Assembly (NCBI RefSeq): GCF_037414475.1
Contig: NZ_CP147913.1
Span: 4,092,001-4,156,000, forward strand
Length of the DNA: 64,000 nucleotides
From: Myxococcus stipitatus
GTDB taxonomy: Bacteria > Myxococcota > Myxococcia > Myxococcales > Myxococcaceae
Direction: 5' to 3'
The notes under the pieces were generated by a model. The model was not told the origin of the DNA and did not search any database. It worked only from the letters and a program-made list of their open reading frames with translations. Position 1 is the stretch's first letter. Each line of letters begins with the position of its first letter. A program made the translations under genes and the position numbers. Below are positions 42,272-51,318 of this stretch, one piece after another.

Positions 42272-42391
42272 CGAATTCCCTCCTGGGCGTCTGTGATTGA
42301 ACCAGCCCTGGAGAGGGTTCGTCCCGCGCCCGGACTGTTTCGTCACATCCCTGCTCCCGCGCCCGAAGGGCGGCGGTACTCAGGTGTGGCC

Positions 42392-42409
42392 TGTGCTCGG
42401 ACGAGCACA
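42392..42409. promoter_or_regulatory. 18-bp palindrome upstream of the discoidin/SBBP lipoprotein gene
   Basis: TGTGCTCG-GA-CGAGCACA is a perfect 8-bp dyad around two bases, 51 bp before the ATG at 42461. Position and symmetry suggest an operator. Confidence 0.45.
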
Positions 42410-42460
42410 TCCAGGAGGGCTCCATGCATTTCGCATCTGGAGCCCACGGGGGCTGACACC

Positions 42461-44317
42461 ATGAGCAGATTGAAGTCCATGAAGCGAGGCATCCTGACCG
42501 GAGCGTTGGCCTTGGCCTTCCTCGGGGGCTGCCAGGGGGAAGAGTCGTCCACGGACGTCTCCGGGAACGAGCCGGGCGCCCAGACCCAGGCGCTGACCTG
42601 TACGAATCTCGTGCCGGTGATGACATCCGCGACCACGCCGTCGGGCACCGTCACGAGCTCCGGGCAGTTCGGTTCCACCTACCCCGCGTGGAAGGCCTTC
42701 GACGACACCTACTCGTTCTGGCTCTCGCCCCAGGGCCAGTCTCCGGTGTGGCTCGCCTACGAGCTCCCGAGTGGGCCGAAGGTCGTCCAGCGTTACGCCG
42801 TCACCTACGCGAATGGCTCGCTCACGACACGCGCCCCGAGGAACTGGACGCTGGACGGCTGGAATGGCTCGACCTGGGTGACGGTCGACACGCGCACCAA
42901 CCAGACGGGGTGGACCGCCAACCAGGCCCAGCGTCGAGAGTTCGAGGTCATGACACCCGGGGCGTACTCGAAGTACCGGCTGAACGTCATGGACGACAAC
43001 GACCCGGACGCGGGCATCGTGGTCATCTCCATCGCGCGGCTCGAGTTGCTCGACTGCGGTCAGCCCTACCCCGTCGTGCAGGCGCTCTGGACGAGGACGT
43101 CCGGGGCACCGGGTGGCTTCAGCCGGGTGCATGACGTCGCCGGGGACTCCACGGGGCGCAACTACGTCACGGGAGTGACCACCGTCGGATTGGAAGGCCA
43201 GCCGACGTCCGGCTCGATGGATTCGTTCCTCACCGCGCGCGACGCGAACGGGGTCCTTCTCTGGTCCCGGCAGATTACCTCGCCGAACACGGATGTCTGG
43301 GCCTATGGCATCGCGCGGAGCCAGGTCTCCGGGAGCCTCTTCGTCGGAGGCCTCGTCAAGGGTTCGTTGCACACCAACCCCTCGGCGGGGCTCCTGGACG
43401 CCTTCCTTACGAAGTACTCCAGCGCGGGCGTGCGGCAGTGGACGCGACAGTTTGGCGCGCCCGGTGCCACGGTCCAAGGTTTCGGCGTCGCGGTGGACGC
43501 GTCGGACAACACCTTCCTGGTGGGCAGCACGGACCGCGGAATGGATGGAGAGGCGCGCATCGGCAGGTACGACGCCTTCGTCGCCAAGTACAACGCCACG
43601 GGCACCCGGTTGTGGTCCCGGACGCTTGGCTATCCAGGACAGGAGACGGCCGCGATGCGAGTTGCCTGTGACAACGCCGGCAATGTCTATGTCTCTGGCG
43701 ACACGAATGGCAACCTGGACGGCCACGCCCTGACCGGCGACAAGGACATCTTCATCACCAAGTACGACACCCATGGCGAGAAGCAGTGGACTCGACTGGC
43801 CGGGGCACCGGGGGTACAGGCGGAGGCCTCCGGCGCCACGACCGACCCCTCGGGGAACGTCTACGTGACGGGCCACAGCCTCGGCGGAATCGACGGCGTG
43901 CCGACCCTCGACATGGAGCCGGACATCTTCGCGGCCCGCTTCTCCCCCGAGGGCGTGAAGCAGTGGGTCTGGGAGCTCGACACGGTCGCCCGCTCCTGGG
44001 GCACGGGCATCCAGGCCACGGACACGGCGGTGTATGTGAGCGGGAACGCGATGGCCGACGTGATGAATCCGTCCGCCCCCAGCGAAGGCGTGGCCCACAA
44101 CTTCGTGGCGAAGCTGAGCCCGACGGGCACCCAGCAGTGGGTGGTGCAGCAGGGTACGGCGACGCGCGGTACCGCGAAGGCGTCCGTCCGCAGCAACGGC
44201 CTCACCGTCGACTCGAGCGGCAATCTCTACCTGGGTGGCTTCGTCGATGGCGACTTCGATGGGAACACGCTCAAGGGCGCTCCCGACACCTGCGTGACGA
44301 AGCTGCCGGCACCGTAG
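42461..44317 (+). CDS. Lipoprotein with discoidin (F5/8 type C) domain and SBBP beta-propeller
   Basis: A 618-residue lipoprotein (LGGC, Cys24). Residues ~55-200 look like an F5/8C/discoidin carbohydrate-binding beta-sandwich (YPAWKAFDDTYSFWLS, QRYAVTYANGS, PRNWTLDGWNGSTWVTVDTR, YSKYRLNVMDDND). Residues ~210-618 contain about seven SBBP/beta-propeller blades with the pattern D-x-x-GN-x-YVTG...D-x-F-x-x-K-Y-x-x-G-x-x-x-W-x-R-x-x-G. It is probably displayed at the cell surface and binds sugar. A palindrome upstream suggests control. The end of the gene has a 13-bp hairpin terminator. Confidence 0.85.
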   Translation: MSRLKSMKRGILTGALALAFLGGCQGEESSTDVSGNEPGAQTQALTCTNLVPVMTSATTPSGTVTSSGQFGSTYPAWKAFDDTYSFWLSPQGQSPVWLAYELPSGPKVVQRYAVTYANGSLTTRAPRNWTLDGWNGSTWVTVDTRTNQTGWTANQAQRREFEVMTPGAYSKYRLNVMDDNDPDAGIVVISIARLELLDCGQPYPVVQALWTRTSGAPGGFSRVHDVAGDSTGRNYVTGVTTVGLEGQPTSGSMDSFLTARDANGVLLWSRQITSPNTDVWAYGIARSQVSGSLFVGGLVKGSLHTNPSAGLLDAFLTKYSSAGVRQWTRQFGAPGATVQGFGVAVDASDNTFLVGSTDRGMDGEARIGRYDAFVAKYNATGTRLWSRTLGYPGQETAAMRVACDNAGNVYVSGDTNGNLDGHALTGDKDIFITKYDTHGEKQWTRLAGAPGVQAEASGATTDPSGNVYVTGHSLGGIDGVPTLDMEPDIFAARFSPEGVKQWVWELDTVARSWGTGIQATDTAVYVSGNAMADVMNPSAPSEGVAHNFVAKLSPTGTQQWVVQQGTATRGTAKASVRSNGLTVDSSGNLYLGGFVDGDFDGNTLKGAPDTCVTKLPAP

Positions 44318-44330
44318 TCCGCTGAAACCC

Positions 44331-44366
44331 GGCGCGGCATGTCCCGCATCCCAGACATGCCGCGCC
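44331..44366. terminator. Bidirectional hairpin terminator between convergent genes
   Basis: GGCGCGGCATGTC (44331-44343) pairs perfectly with GACATGCCGCGCC (44354-44366) across 10 nt. It is 13 nt from one stop and 14 nt from the other, so it can serve both genes. Confidence 0.75.
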
Positions 44367-44380
44367 TCGGGCCTGATGGC

Positions 44381-45442
44381 TCAGCGCACCGGGTGCACCG
44401 TCCAGCGCTTCCCATCCTCGCTCGAGGCCAGCACGTGGCTTCCCGCCAACCACAGCCGGTCCTCTCCCGCGACCAGCCGGCCCACGTCGGGCACGTTCGT
44501 CGCCACGGACGGCACGGTGGGAACAGCACACCGTTCAAAGCCAGAGGCATCCACGCGGTAGACACCCTCCGGGTCCGCCACGTAGACGTCTGTGCCCCAC
44601 TGCTCGGCGGAGTGGATGCGCCCCACGCGCGCGACGACACGGCACCCCTCCGCATTCCCCAGGATGACATCGCCCCGCGTCGTCCCCGCGACCACCTCTC
44701 CCGAGGGGAAGCACCGCACGAACGACACCTCGCCACTCACGTAGGAGTGGACCTCGCGCCAGCCTCCCTCCGCATGCATCCAGAGGCGTTGGCCTCCCGC
44801 GTAGAGCACTCGCGTTCCATCCGGCCGCAAGCAACCGTCCAGCGCGAGCACCCGCCCCGGCACCTGCCCCAAGGACCGCTCCCAGCGCATGCTCCCTTCC
44901 GCGCGCACGAAGAGCCCTGTCTCCGCGGACGAGTCGAGCTCGAAGCCCCGGCTCCCCGCCATCACGACGTCCTCACCGCTGAAACAGACGCGCGGCTCCA
45001 CGAGACCCGCTGGTGCGCCCTCGTACTTCAGCGCTGACCACGCCCCATCAACCGCCGAACGGAGGGCCACGAACCAGGCCGAGCCGCCATACGAGACGAG
45101 CGCCCCGTAACCCCTCACCCCCAAACGGGTCAGCGCGTCGATGGTCCCCGACTCCGCCACTTCCTCCAGACGCCACACGCCCTCCGAGCGCACCGCGACA
45201 TGCTGGAATGCCTCCACCCGGAACGTGACGTCGTCCGCGTCGACGTCGGAGTCGAGCAAGGCCCCATAGACCTCTGCGTCCAGGGGCTCGTTCCAGTCCC
45301 GCACCGGGCCCGGCCCACCTCCGTGGTCATCGTCGGGATGGGGATGGCTGACGACCAACACCATCTCCCGCTCATCGCGGATGCAGCCGCCCGACACGAC
45401 TCCTCGAAACGCGTGCTCCACGCACCCCTCCATGCTCGGCAC
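44381..45442 (-). CDS. Beta-propeller-like protein of unknown function
   Basis: A 353-residue protein without a clear signal peptide, starting at GTG 45442 with GGGGAGG five nt upstream; an ATG three codons in is an alternative. Strand-rich segments of ~40 residues (GVWRLEEVAESGTIDALTRLG, AWFVALRSAVDGAWSALKY, RLWMHAEGGWREVHSYVSG, GVYRVDASGFERCAV, RLWLAGSHVLASSEDGKRW) recall photosystem-stability-factor/BNR-type propellers. Near the start, SHPHPDDDHGGGPGP is His/Asp-rich and could bind metal. No enzyme motif recognised. Divergent from the GT87-like gene across 92 bp. Confidence 0.65.
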   Translation of the reverse strand: MPSMEGCVEHAFRGVVSGGCIRDEREMVLVVSHPHPDDDHGGGPGPVRDWNEPLDAEVYGALLDSDVDADDVTFRVEAFQHVAVRSEGVWRLEEVAESGTIDALTRLGVRGYGALVSYGGSAWFVALRSAVDGAWSALKYEGAPAGLVEPRVCFSGEDVVMAGSRGFELDSSAETGLFVRAEGSMRWERSLGQVPGRVLALDGCLRPDGTRVLYAGGQRLWMHAEGGWREVHSYVSGEVSFVRCFPSGEVVAGTTRGDVILGNAEGCRVVARVGRIHSAEQWGTDVYVADPEGVYRVDASGFERCAVPTVPSVATNVPDVGRLVAGEDRLWLAGSHVLASSEDGKRWTVHPVR

Positions 45443-45534
45443 CTGGGCCTCCCCGCCTACTCCACGGGAGCGAAACGGGCCAGCGCACCCGCAAGGGGCT
45501 CGGCGCGTCTTGAAGTAGGGCTATAAGGCGCGAA

Positions 45535-46920
45535 ATGGAAGCCTCCCCGCGCTCCCTCGCACACGACACCATCGACCCCTGGCGGCTTCCCGTCTTCTGT
45601 CTCGCGGCGGCCGTGGTGCTGGCCCTCACGCTTCAGCTCACCAACGGCAACCTGCGGGACGACTCCCTGCGAGGCCTGACGCTGTGTCTGGGATTGTGCC
45701 TGTTCGCCGTCGCCGGCCCGGGCTTCGCGCGGCCCTGGACCTGGGGTGAGTCGGCGCTCGCGCTGGGCATGGGCCTGGGGCTGCTGCTCCAGCTCCAGGA
45801 GCTCTTCACCGACTACCCGTCGTCCGCGCTGCGGCTCCAGGGGCCGTGGCCCTTCGCCGTCTTCCATGAGCGGCTGGCGGCGGCGGCCCTCATCTCCGGC
45901 GCGCTGCTCGCGGGACCGGATTGGCTGCGCAAGTACGGCGTGCCCGTCCTCATCGGCGTGTACCTGCTGCTCGGCCTGTGGATTCTCAAGCACGCCCCCG
46001 CCCCACACATCGACGTCCTCGTCTTCCAGGTCCAGGGCGCGGACGAGCTGCTGAGCGGACGCAATCCGTTCGCGATGACGTTCCCCAACATCTACGGCCA
46101 TACCCGCTGGTACGGCGAAGGACTGGCCGAGGACGGGCGGCTGCTGTTCGGCTTCCCCTACCCTCCGTTGAGCCTCGTGTTCTCCACGCTCGCGCGCGTG
46201 CTCACCTCGGACCCGCGCTCCGCGCAGCTTGTGGCCACGGCGCTCGCGGCGGCGCTGATGGCGGCGACTCGCGGCGGACGGCTGGGCGCAGGGGCCGCGG
46301 CGCTCTACCTGCTCACACCTCGAGGCTTCTTCGTCCTCGAGCAGTCCTGGACGGAGCCCTTCCTGGTGCTGCTCTTGTCGGCGACGGTCTTCTGCGCCGT
46401 GCGTTTCCCTCGCGCGCTGCCGTACGTCTTCGGGCTCACGCTCGCCATCAAGCAGTACTCGGTGTTCCTGGTGCCCCTGGTGGTGCTGCTGCTCCCCGAG
46501 CCGCGCCGTCAGCTCTGGGGCTTCCTGTGGCGCGCGGGCGCCACGGCGTTGGCGGTGAGCCTCCCGTTCGCCCTGCCCGACCCGAAGGCGTTCTTCCACA
46601 GCGTGGTGGCGCTCCACATCCACCAGCCCTTCCGCACCGAATCCCTGAGCTACCTGGCCGCCTGGGTCGCGCGTGGCAACGCGCCGCCGCCCATGTGGAT
46701 TCCCTTCGTCGCGGTGGCCGGAGCGCTGGGCCTGAGCCTCTGGCGCGCGCCCCGCTCCCCCGCGGGCTTCGCCGCCGCCGCCGCACTCACCTACGCCACC
46801 TTCTTCGCTTTCAACAAACAGGCCTTCTGCAACTACTACTACTTCGTCGTGGCCACCCTGTGCCTCGCGGTGGCCGCCTCGCGCCTGCCCACCCCAGACG
46901 GCACGCCCCGCACCGCGTGA
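45535..46920 (+). CDS. Polytopic membrane glycosyltransferase, GT87/DUF2029-like
   Basis: A 461-residue inner-membrane protein with about ten to twelve hydrophobic helices. A loop after helix ~5 (APHIDVLVFQVQGADELLSGRNPF) contains the acidic residues and PF pattern typical of GT-C polyprenyl-phosphate-sugar-dependent mannosyltransferases (GT87/DUF2029), and FGFPYPPLSLVF and TLAIKQYSVFLVPLVVLLL are further features of the family. It probably adds a sugar to a lipid-linked glycan or lipoglycan on the periplasmic side. Single gene. Confidence 0.8.
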   Translation: MEASPRSLAHDTIDPWRLPVFCLAAAVVLALTLQLTNGNLRDDSLRGLTLCLGLCLFAVAGPGFARPWTWGESALALGMGLGLLLQLQELFTDYPSSALRLQGPWPFAVFHERLAAAALISGALLAGPDWLRKYGVPVLIGVYLLLGLWILKHAPAPHIDVLVFQVQGADELLSGRNPFAMTFPNIYGHTRWYGEGLAEDGRLLFGFPYPPLSLVFSTLARVLTSDPRSAQLVATALAAALMAATRGGRLGAGAAALYLLTPRGFFVLEQSWTEPFLVLLLSATVFCAVRFPRALPYVFGLTLAIKQYSVFLVPLVVLLLPEPRRQLWGFLWRAGATALAVSLPFALPDPKAFFHSVVALHIHQPFRTESLSYLAAWVARGNAPPPMWIPFVAVAGALGLSLWRAPRSPAGFAAAAALTYATFFAFNKQAFCNYYYFVVATLCLAVAASRLPTPDGTPRTA

Positions 46921-46992
46921 AACGGAGAATGACACGTCGAAACACATGAATCACCGCTGCAGATAGAACACCGCATCAGGAGAGGCGGTCCG

Positions 46993-48213
46993 ATGACGGG
47001 AATCGTCGAACAGTGGGACAGGTGGTGCGAGCAACAGACGCGCGCGAGCTTCACCGCGCACCAGGGGAGCGAGTCCCTCACGCGAGAGCAACTCGAACGT
47101 CACGAGGCCGCCTTCTGGCGCAGAGGGTTCGAGCTTCGAGGAGGCTTGCGCGAGCTGCTCGAGGCGCGCGGCGTCGTCTGGGCCTCGCCCTACGAGTGCT
47201 CCGATGGGAGCCGCGTCCCGGGCTTGCGCCTGCCGACCGACGTGCGCCTGCTCGACGACCATGACTGGCACCTGGAGCTGGCCGAACGGAACGGATGCTC
47301 CAACGCCGCGCACTGGCTGCTGCTCACCACGGACCACGGCGACGTGGATTCGGCCTGGGCCCTGGACCACCGCTTCGGCGGCGAGAGCATCGGCCACTAC
47401 CAGCAGGACCTCTCCGGCCCCCAGGCCACGGACCCCGCCACCCCGCTGCCCTGCACGGCCCCGGACTTCCGTGCCTGGTTCACCCAACGGCTGGAGGCCA
47501 TCGGCGCACAGCGGCGACGGCTGGGCCGCGACGACCTCGCCGCGTGGACGGATGACCTGGAGGCCGCTCCGCGCCGGGACGAGGCCGCGCTCCAGGCGGA
47601 GCACGCGACCCTGCTCGCCCTGGCGGAGGCCCGCGTGGCGCGAGGCGCCCTGACCTGGAGCGCCCTCGACCCCGACTGGCGGCGCATCACGAGCGGCACC
47701 CGTGACGAGGCCCTGCTCCACCGCGTCCTCGAGGGCGTGCGCAAAGACAGACAGCGGGGCCGCCCCGACCTGCGCTTCGACGTGATTGCGCGGGGAACGG
47801 ACTGGCCCTGGGACTACCCAGGCCCCGCCCAGCTCGCGGCCCGCCTCGACGAGCCCTCGCGGCGAAAGGTGATGGGCCGAGCCCTCGAACGTGCGAGGGG
47901 CGGACAGGCGCTCCAGGCCGCCATCGACTCCCTCCTCTCGGGCCACCCCGGCTCCCAGGACATGCGGCGCACGGCCTCCGCCGAGGGGTGGAGCGAACGG
48001 GCCATCGACTTCTCGACCCCCACGGGCCGTGGGCGGCTGCTCGCGCGCGCGGCGGCGCTGGCCCTGGCCGAGCCGTCCGAGAGCAACGTGGAGCGCGTGC
48101 TGACGCTCTGCGCGAACGTGGGCGCTGGGGTGCCCGGGGCCTGGAGCCTGCTGGACGCCTGGGACCACCTGGACGCGGTCCTGACGGGGCGGGCCCTGCC
48201 CGGCACGCCCTGA
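46993..48213 (+). CDS. Conserved protein of unknown function
   Basis: A 406-residue soluble protein with GGAGAGGCGG a few nt before the ATG. Trp/Arg/Ala-rich and mostly helical (LERHEAAFWRRGFELRGGLRELL; DEAALQAEHATLLALAEARVARGAL). No signal peptide, membrane segment or familiar motif was found. Normal codon bias shows it is a real gene. A short hairpin follows 46 nt after the stop. Confidence 0.65.
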   Translation: MTGIVEQWDRWCEQQTRASFTAHQGSESLTREQLERHEAAFWRRGFELRGGLRELLEARGVVWASPYECSDGSRVPGLRLPTDVRLLDDHDWHLELAERNGCSNAAHWLLLTTDHGDVDSAWALDHRFGGESIGHYQQDLSGPQATDPATPLPCTAPDFRAWFTQRLEAIGAQRRRLGRDDLAAWTDDLEAAPRRDEAALQAEHATLLALAEARVARGALTWSALDPDWRRITSGTRDEALLHRVLEGVRKDRQRGRPDLRFDVIARGTDWPWDYPGPAQLAARLDEPSRRKVMGRALERARGGQALQAAIDSLLSGHPGSQDMRRTASAEGWSERAIDFSTPTGRGRLLARAAALALAEPSESNVERVLTLCANVGAGVPGAWSLLDAWDHLDAVLTGRALPGTP

Positions 48214-48259
48214 CCCACCCCTCCCTAAATCCCGCTTTCCACGAGGCTCCGAACCGGCC

Positions 48260-48276
48260 CAGGGGGCAGGCCCCTG
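48260..48276 (+). terminator. Hairpin after the unknown gene
   Basis: CAGGGG and CCCCTG pair across GCAGG, followed by TTCC. Stem of 6 bp only. Confidence 0.4.
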
Positions 48277-48354
48277 TTCCCCACCCGTAGGAGGCCTGGG
48301 AAGCCCGCTCAGGGAAGTTGAGAAACCGGGGTGAGCCTCTAGAGTAGAACCGTC

Positions 48355-49044
48355 ATGAAAGCCCCGGAGACGAACGAAGACTTCATCCAGTGGTACGAGG
48401 ACTGCTGGGCGGACCGCGATGAAGTCGAGTACCCCAAGATGTTCGGCGCCATCGACGAAGGCGTCTTCACGCTCGACCAGACCGACGCCATCCAGGCGTG
48501 GATGGAGAGTGACATCGCGCAAGTAGAAGGCGACCCGGACCCCAACTGGGGTCCCATGGGCGTGCGCGTGGCCCCGCCGAGCGCGGACTATCCCTACTGG
48601 ACCTACGTCACCAGTGGATTGTCCAACCCCTTCACCATCGCCCCCGGAGAGGAGTTCCCCGACGACGCCCCCAGCGGCATCGGCTACGAGATGGTCATCC
48701 ACACGCCGGAAGAGGCCAAGTGGCCCGTGTTCCGGCTGCTGGACATGATGGCCTACAACCTCGTGTGCATGCGCGCCTTCGCGATGAACCACCGCTACCC
48801 GGTGGAAGGCACGCTCGACGGCGGAGACTCCAAGCTCAGCGGCTTCGTCTTCGTGCGAGACCCGTCCCGCCCCGACCACTTCAGCCTGCCCAGCGGCAAG
48901 GTGCAGCTGCTCACCCTGGTCGGTGTCACGAAGAACGAGATGGCCTTCGCGCGCTCCAACGGCATGGACAAGCTGATGGAGAAGCTGGTCGCCGCGGGCT
49001 CCGGTTACATCACCCGGCCGGACCGCGAGGAAGTGAAGCTGTAG
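48355..49044 (+). CDS. Suppressor-of-fused (SUFU) domain protein
   Basis: A 229-residue cytosolic protein. The core YWTYVTSGLSNPF followed by GIGYEMVIHTPEEAKWPVFRLLDMMAYN (in two parts, ~residues 80-145) and DPSRPDHFSLPSGKVQLLTLVGVTKNEM matches the SUFU domain, known in animals as a Hedgehog pathway inhibitor and widespread in bacteria, often as an immunity or binding protein for toxins. No toxin gene is adjacent. Its TAG directly abuts the stop of the hybrid kinase on the other strand. Confidence 0.75.
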   Translation: MKAPETNEDFIQWYEDCWADRDEVEYPKMFGAIDEGVFTLDQTDAIQAWMESDIAQVEGDPDPNWGPMGVRVAPPSADYPYWTYVTSGLSNPFTIAPGEEFPDDAPSGIGYEMVIHTPEEAKWPVFRLLDMMAYNLVCMRAFAMNHRYPVEGTLDGGDSKLSGFVFVRDPSRPDHFSLPSGKVQLLTLVGVTKNEMAFARSNGMDKLMEKLVAAGSGYITRPDREEVKL

Positions 49045-51072
49045 TCACCCTCTTCGCGCCACGCGCGCCAGCGGCTCCACGGCCCTGGCGCGCGGAGGTG
49101 CGCCCTCCACCAGCGCCCGCAGCATCCCCGGGTCGAACGGCTTCTCGATGCGCGGCAGGGGCACCGACTGGAGGAAGGCCCGCGCCCGCTCCGTGAACGC
49201 GCCGCCCGTCATGAAGACGAAGCGCGACAAGAGCTCCGGTCCCCGCGCCGACAGCTCCGCGTGCAGGTCCATCCCCGTCACGTCCGCCATCATCAGGTCG
49301 CAGAAGACGCGGTCGAAGTCGGCATCCTGCTCCAGCAACGCCAACGCCTCACGGCCGCTGTGCGTCACCACCACCTCGTGGTGCCGCCCCAACAGCCGGC
49401 GCAGCAACGAGGCGAGCTGCGGCTCGTCATCCACCACCAGCACCCGCTTGCGCGCGGGGACATCCACCGACGCGCCCTTCGACACCGCGTCCGGCAGCGC
49501 CTTCGTCACGGGCAGCCGCACGCGGAACGTGGTCCCCGCGGCTGGCGTGCTCGTCACCGACAGCTCCCCGCGCATGCTGCGCACCATGCCCAGGCTGGTG
49601 GACAGCCCCAGCCCGCTGCCCTCGCCCACGCCCCGGGTGGTGAAGAACGGCTCGAACGCGCGATCAGCCACCTCGGGCGTCATGCCGTGGCCCGTGTCGG
49701 CCACCTCCACCACCACCCACTCTCCCTCCATGCGCGTGGAGAGCGTGACGCGGTGCCGGTTGAAGTCGCCCTCCGGAATCGCCTGCGCCGCGTTGACGAG
49801 CAGGTGCAGGAACACCTGCCCCAGCCGCGCCTCGTGCGCCATCACCGTGGGCACCTGCGCGTAACACCGCACCACCTCCGCCCGGTAGCGCAGGTGCGGC
49901 ATCGCCATGGCCAACCCGAACTCCAGCGCCGCGTGGACATCCACCGGTGACAGGTGCGGCTCGTCCGCGCGGGCGAACATCTGCAAGTCCCTGACGATGA
50001 CGCGGATGCGCTCGGCGCCCTCGCGGGCCTCCCGCAGCGCATCCAGCGCCTCGGTCAACGGACACGGCTGCCCCTCCTTCACGTGGAGCAACTGCTCGAG
50101 CTGCTCCAGCGCGAACTGGAGGTTGCCGCTCACATACGAGAGCGGGTTGTTGATTTCGTGGCCCACGCCCTCGGCGAGCTGCCCCGCCATGGCCAGCTTC
50201 TCCGACTGCACCAGGCGCTCGCGCGCGGCCACCAGCTCCTCGGTGCGCTCGCGCACCAGGGCCTCGGCCTCCAGTCGCCCGGAGTGCTCACGCGTGAGGA
50301 GCGCGTCCCGCTCCGCCTCCGCGCGCTTCTTGCCGGTGATGTCCCGCGAGAAGACGGAGACGTTCTGCCCGGAGCACCACGCATGCACCTCATGCCAGCG
50401 CTCGGGGGAGGTGCGCACCTCGAAGATGGTGGAGGAGCCCTCGGCGGCGACGCGGCGCAATTCCCGCTCGAACAGCGTGCCGACCAGCTCCGGACACGCC
50501 TGCCACAACACGCGGCGGAAGACCTGCTCCTGCGTGCGGCCGGTGATTTCCGCCGCCTGCCGGTTGACGTAGGTGATTCGCCACTCGGCATCCACCGTGA
50601 AGAACGCCTCGGGGGTGCTCTCCAGCACGTCGCGCACCCAGTCCAGGGTGTCGCGTAACCCCTCTTCCACCCGCAGGGCGCTGGTGACGTCGCGCACCCG
50701 CAACAGCACCCCGTCCCGCAAGGGCACCGCGGTGCCGAGCAACCACGCGTCGCCCTCCGGGAAGTTGTCCGCCGCGGGGCGGCCCGTCTCCACCACCTGC
50801 CGCAGCACCTCCAGCCGCCCCCCCAGGCCCGCGTCGGGCGAGAGGTCCTTGAGCCGGCGACCACGCAGTGTGTCAGCGCCCTGGCCCAGGGCCCGGGTGG
50901 CCGCGGGGTTGGCCCACAACCACTCGAAGTCGGAGATGGCGCCGGACGCATCTCTCACGGCACGCAGCACCATGCACCCTTCCGAGTCATGGCGCTCCGC
51001 TTCGTCCAGCGCTTCCAGCAGTGCGTCCGCGCTCGTGGCTGGGACTGCCTGTCTCGTGTCCGTCGCCGACAT
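49045..51072 (-). CDS. Hybrid histidine kinase, PAS-PAS-HisKA-HATPase-receiver
   Basis: A 675-residue cytosolic kinase starting MSATDTRQ. PAS domains at ~30-135 and ~148-250, a coiled linker, DHp domain with GVGHEINNPLS (His305), ATPase domain (LLVNAAQAI, ADTGHGM, GEGSGLGL), and a C-terminal receiver (~541-660) with DDE acid pocket and phosphoacceptor Asp592 in FCDLMMADVTG. The receiver may be a phosphate sink or relay. The frame is open 413 codons further upstream, but there it only runs opposite the epimerase gene. Divergent from that gene across 246 bp, convergent at zero distance with the SUFU gene. Confidence 0.9.
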   Translation of the reverse strand: MSATDTRQAVPATSADALLEALDEAERHDSEGCMVLRAVRDASGAISDFEWLWANPAATRALGQGADTLRGRRLKDLSPDAGLGGRLEVLRQVVETGRPAADNFPEGDAWLLGTAVPLRDGVLLRVRDVTSALRVEEGLRDTLDWVRDVLESTPEAFFTVDAEWRITYVNRQAAEITGRTQEQVFRRVLWQACPELVGTLFERELRRVAAEGSSTIFEVRTSPERWHEVHAWCSGQNVSVFSRDITGKKRAEAERDALLTREHSGRLEAEALVRERTEELVAARERLVQSEKLAMAGQLAEGVGHEINNPLSYVSGNLQFALEQLEQLLHVKEGQPCPLTEALDALREAREGAERIRVIVRDLQMFARADEPHLSPVDVHAALEFGLAMAMPHLRYRAEVVRCYAQVPTVMAHEARLGQVFLHLLVNAAQAIPEGDFNRHRVTLSTRMEGEWVVVEVADTGHGMTPEVADRAFEPFFTTRGVGEGSGLGLSTSLGMVRSMRGELSVTSTPAAGTTFRVRLPVTKALPDAVSKGASVDVPARKRVLVVDDEPQLASLLRRLLGRHHEVVVTHSGREALALLEQDADFDRVFCDLMMADVTGMDLHAELSARGPELLSRFVFMTGGAFTERARAFLQSVPLPRIEKPFDPGMLRALVEGAPPRARAVEPLARVARRG

Positions 51073-51318
51073 GCCCCGCCCGCCCCGGGCACCCGCGTGA
51101 CCCGGAGGCAAAATCTCCGGAACCCCTCTAAAGGGCCTCAATTCAAGAAAACGTCCGAAGGGCCCGCATGTCGCCATGAAAGGGCGGCAGGCACAAGCCG
51201 AGGATGCGAGGCACACATCCGACTCCCTGACACCTCGGAGCACCGGGTTGAATACGATGAACCTACCTCTCGCGTGTCCCCCTCTTTCCTGGGAGCGGAC
51301 CAGGATGTGCATCCCGAC

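Noticed and set aside
45521-45526. TATAAG as a -10 box before the GT87-like gene
   Set aside because: It is only 8 bp from the ATG and has no -35 partner at the right distance; a leaderless transcript is possible but unsupported.
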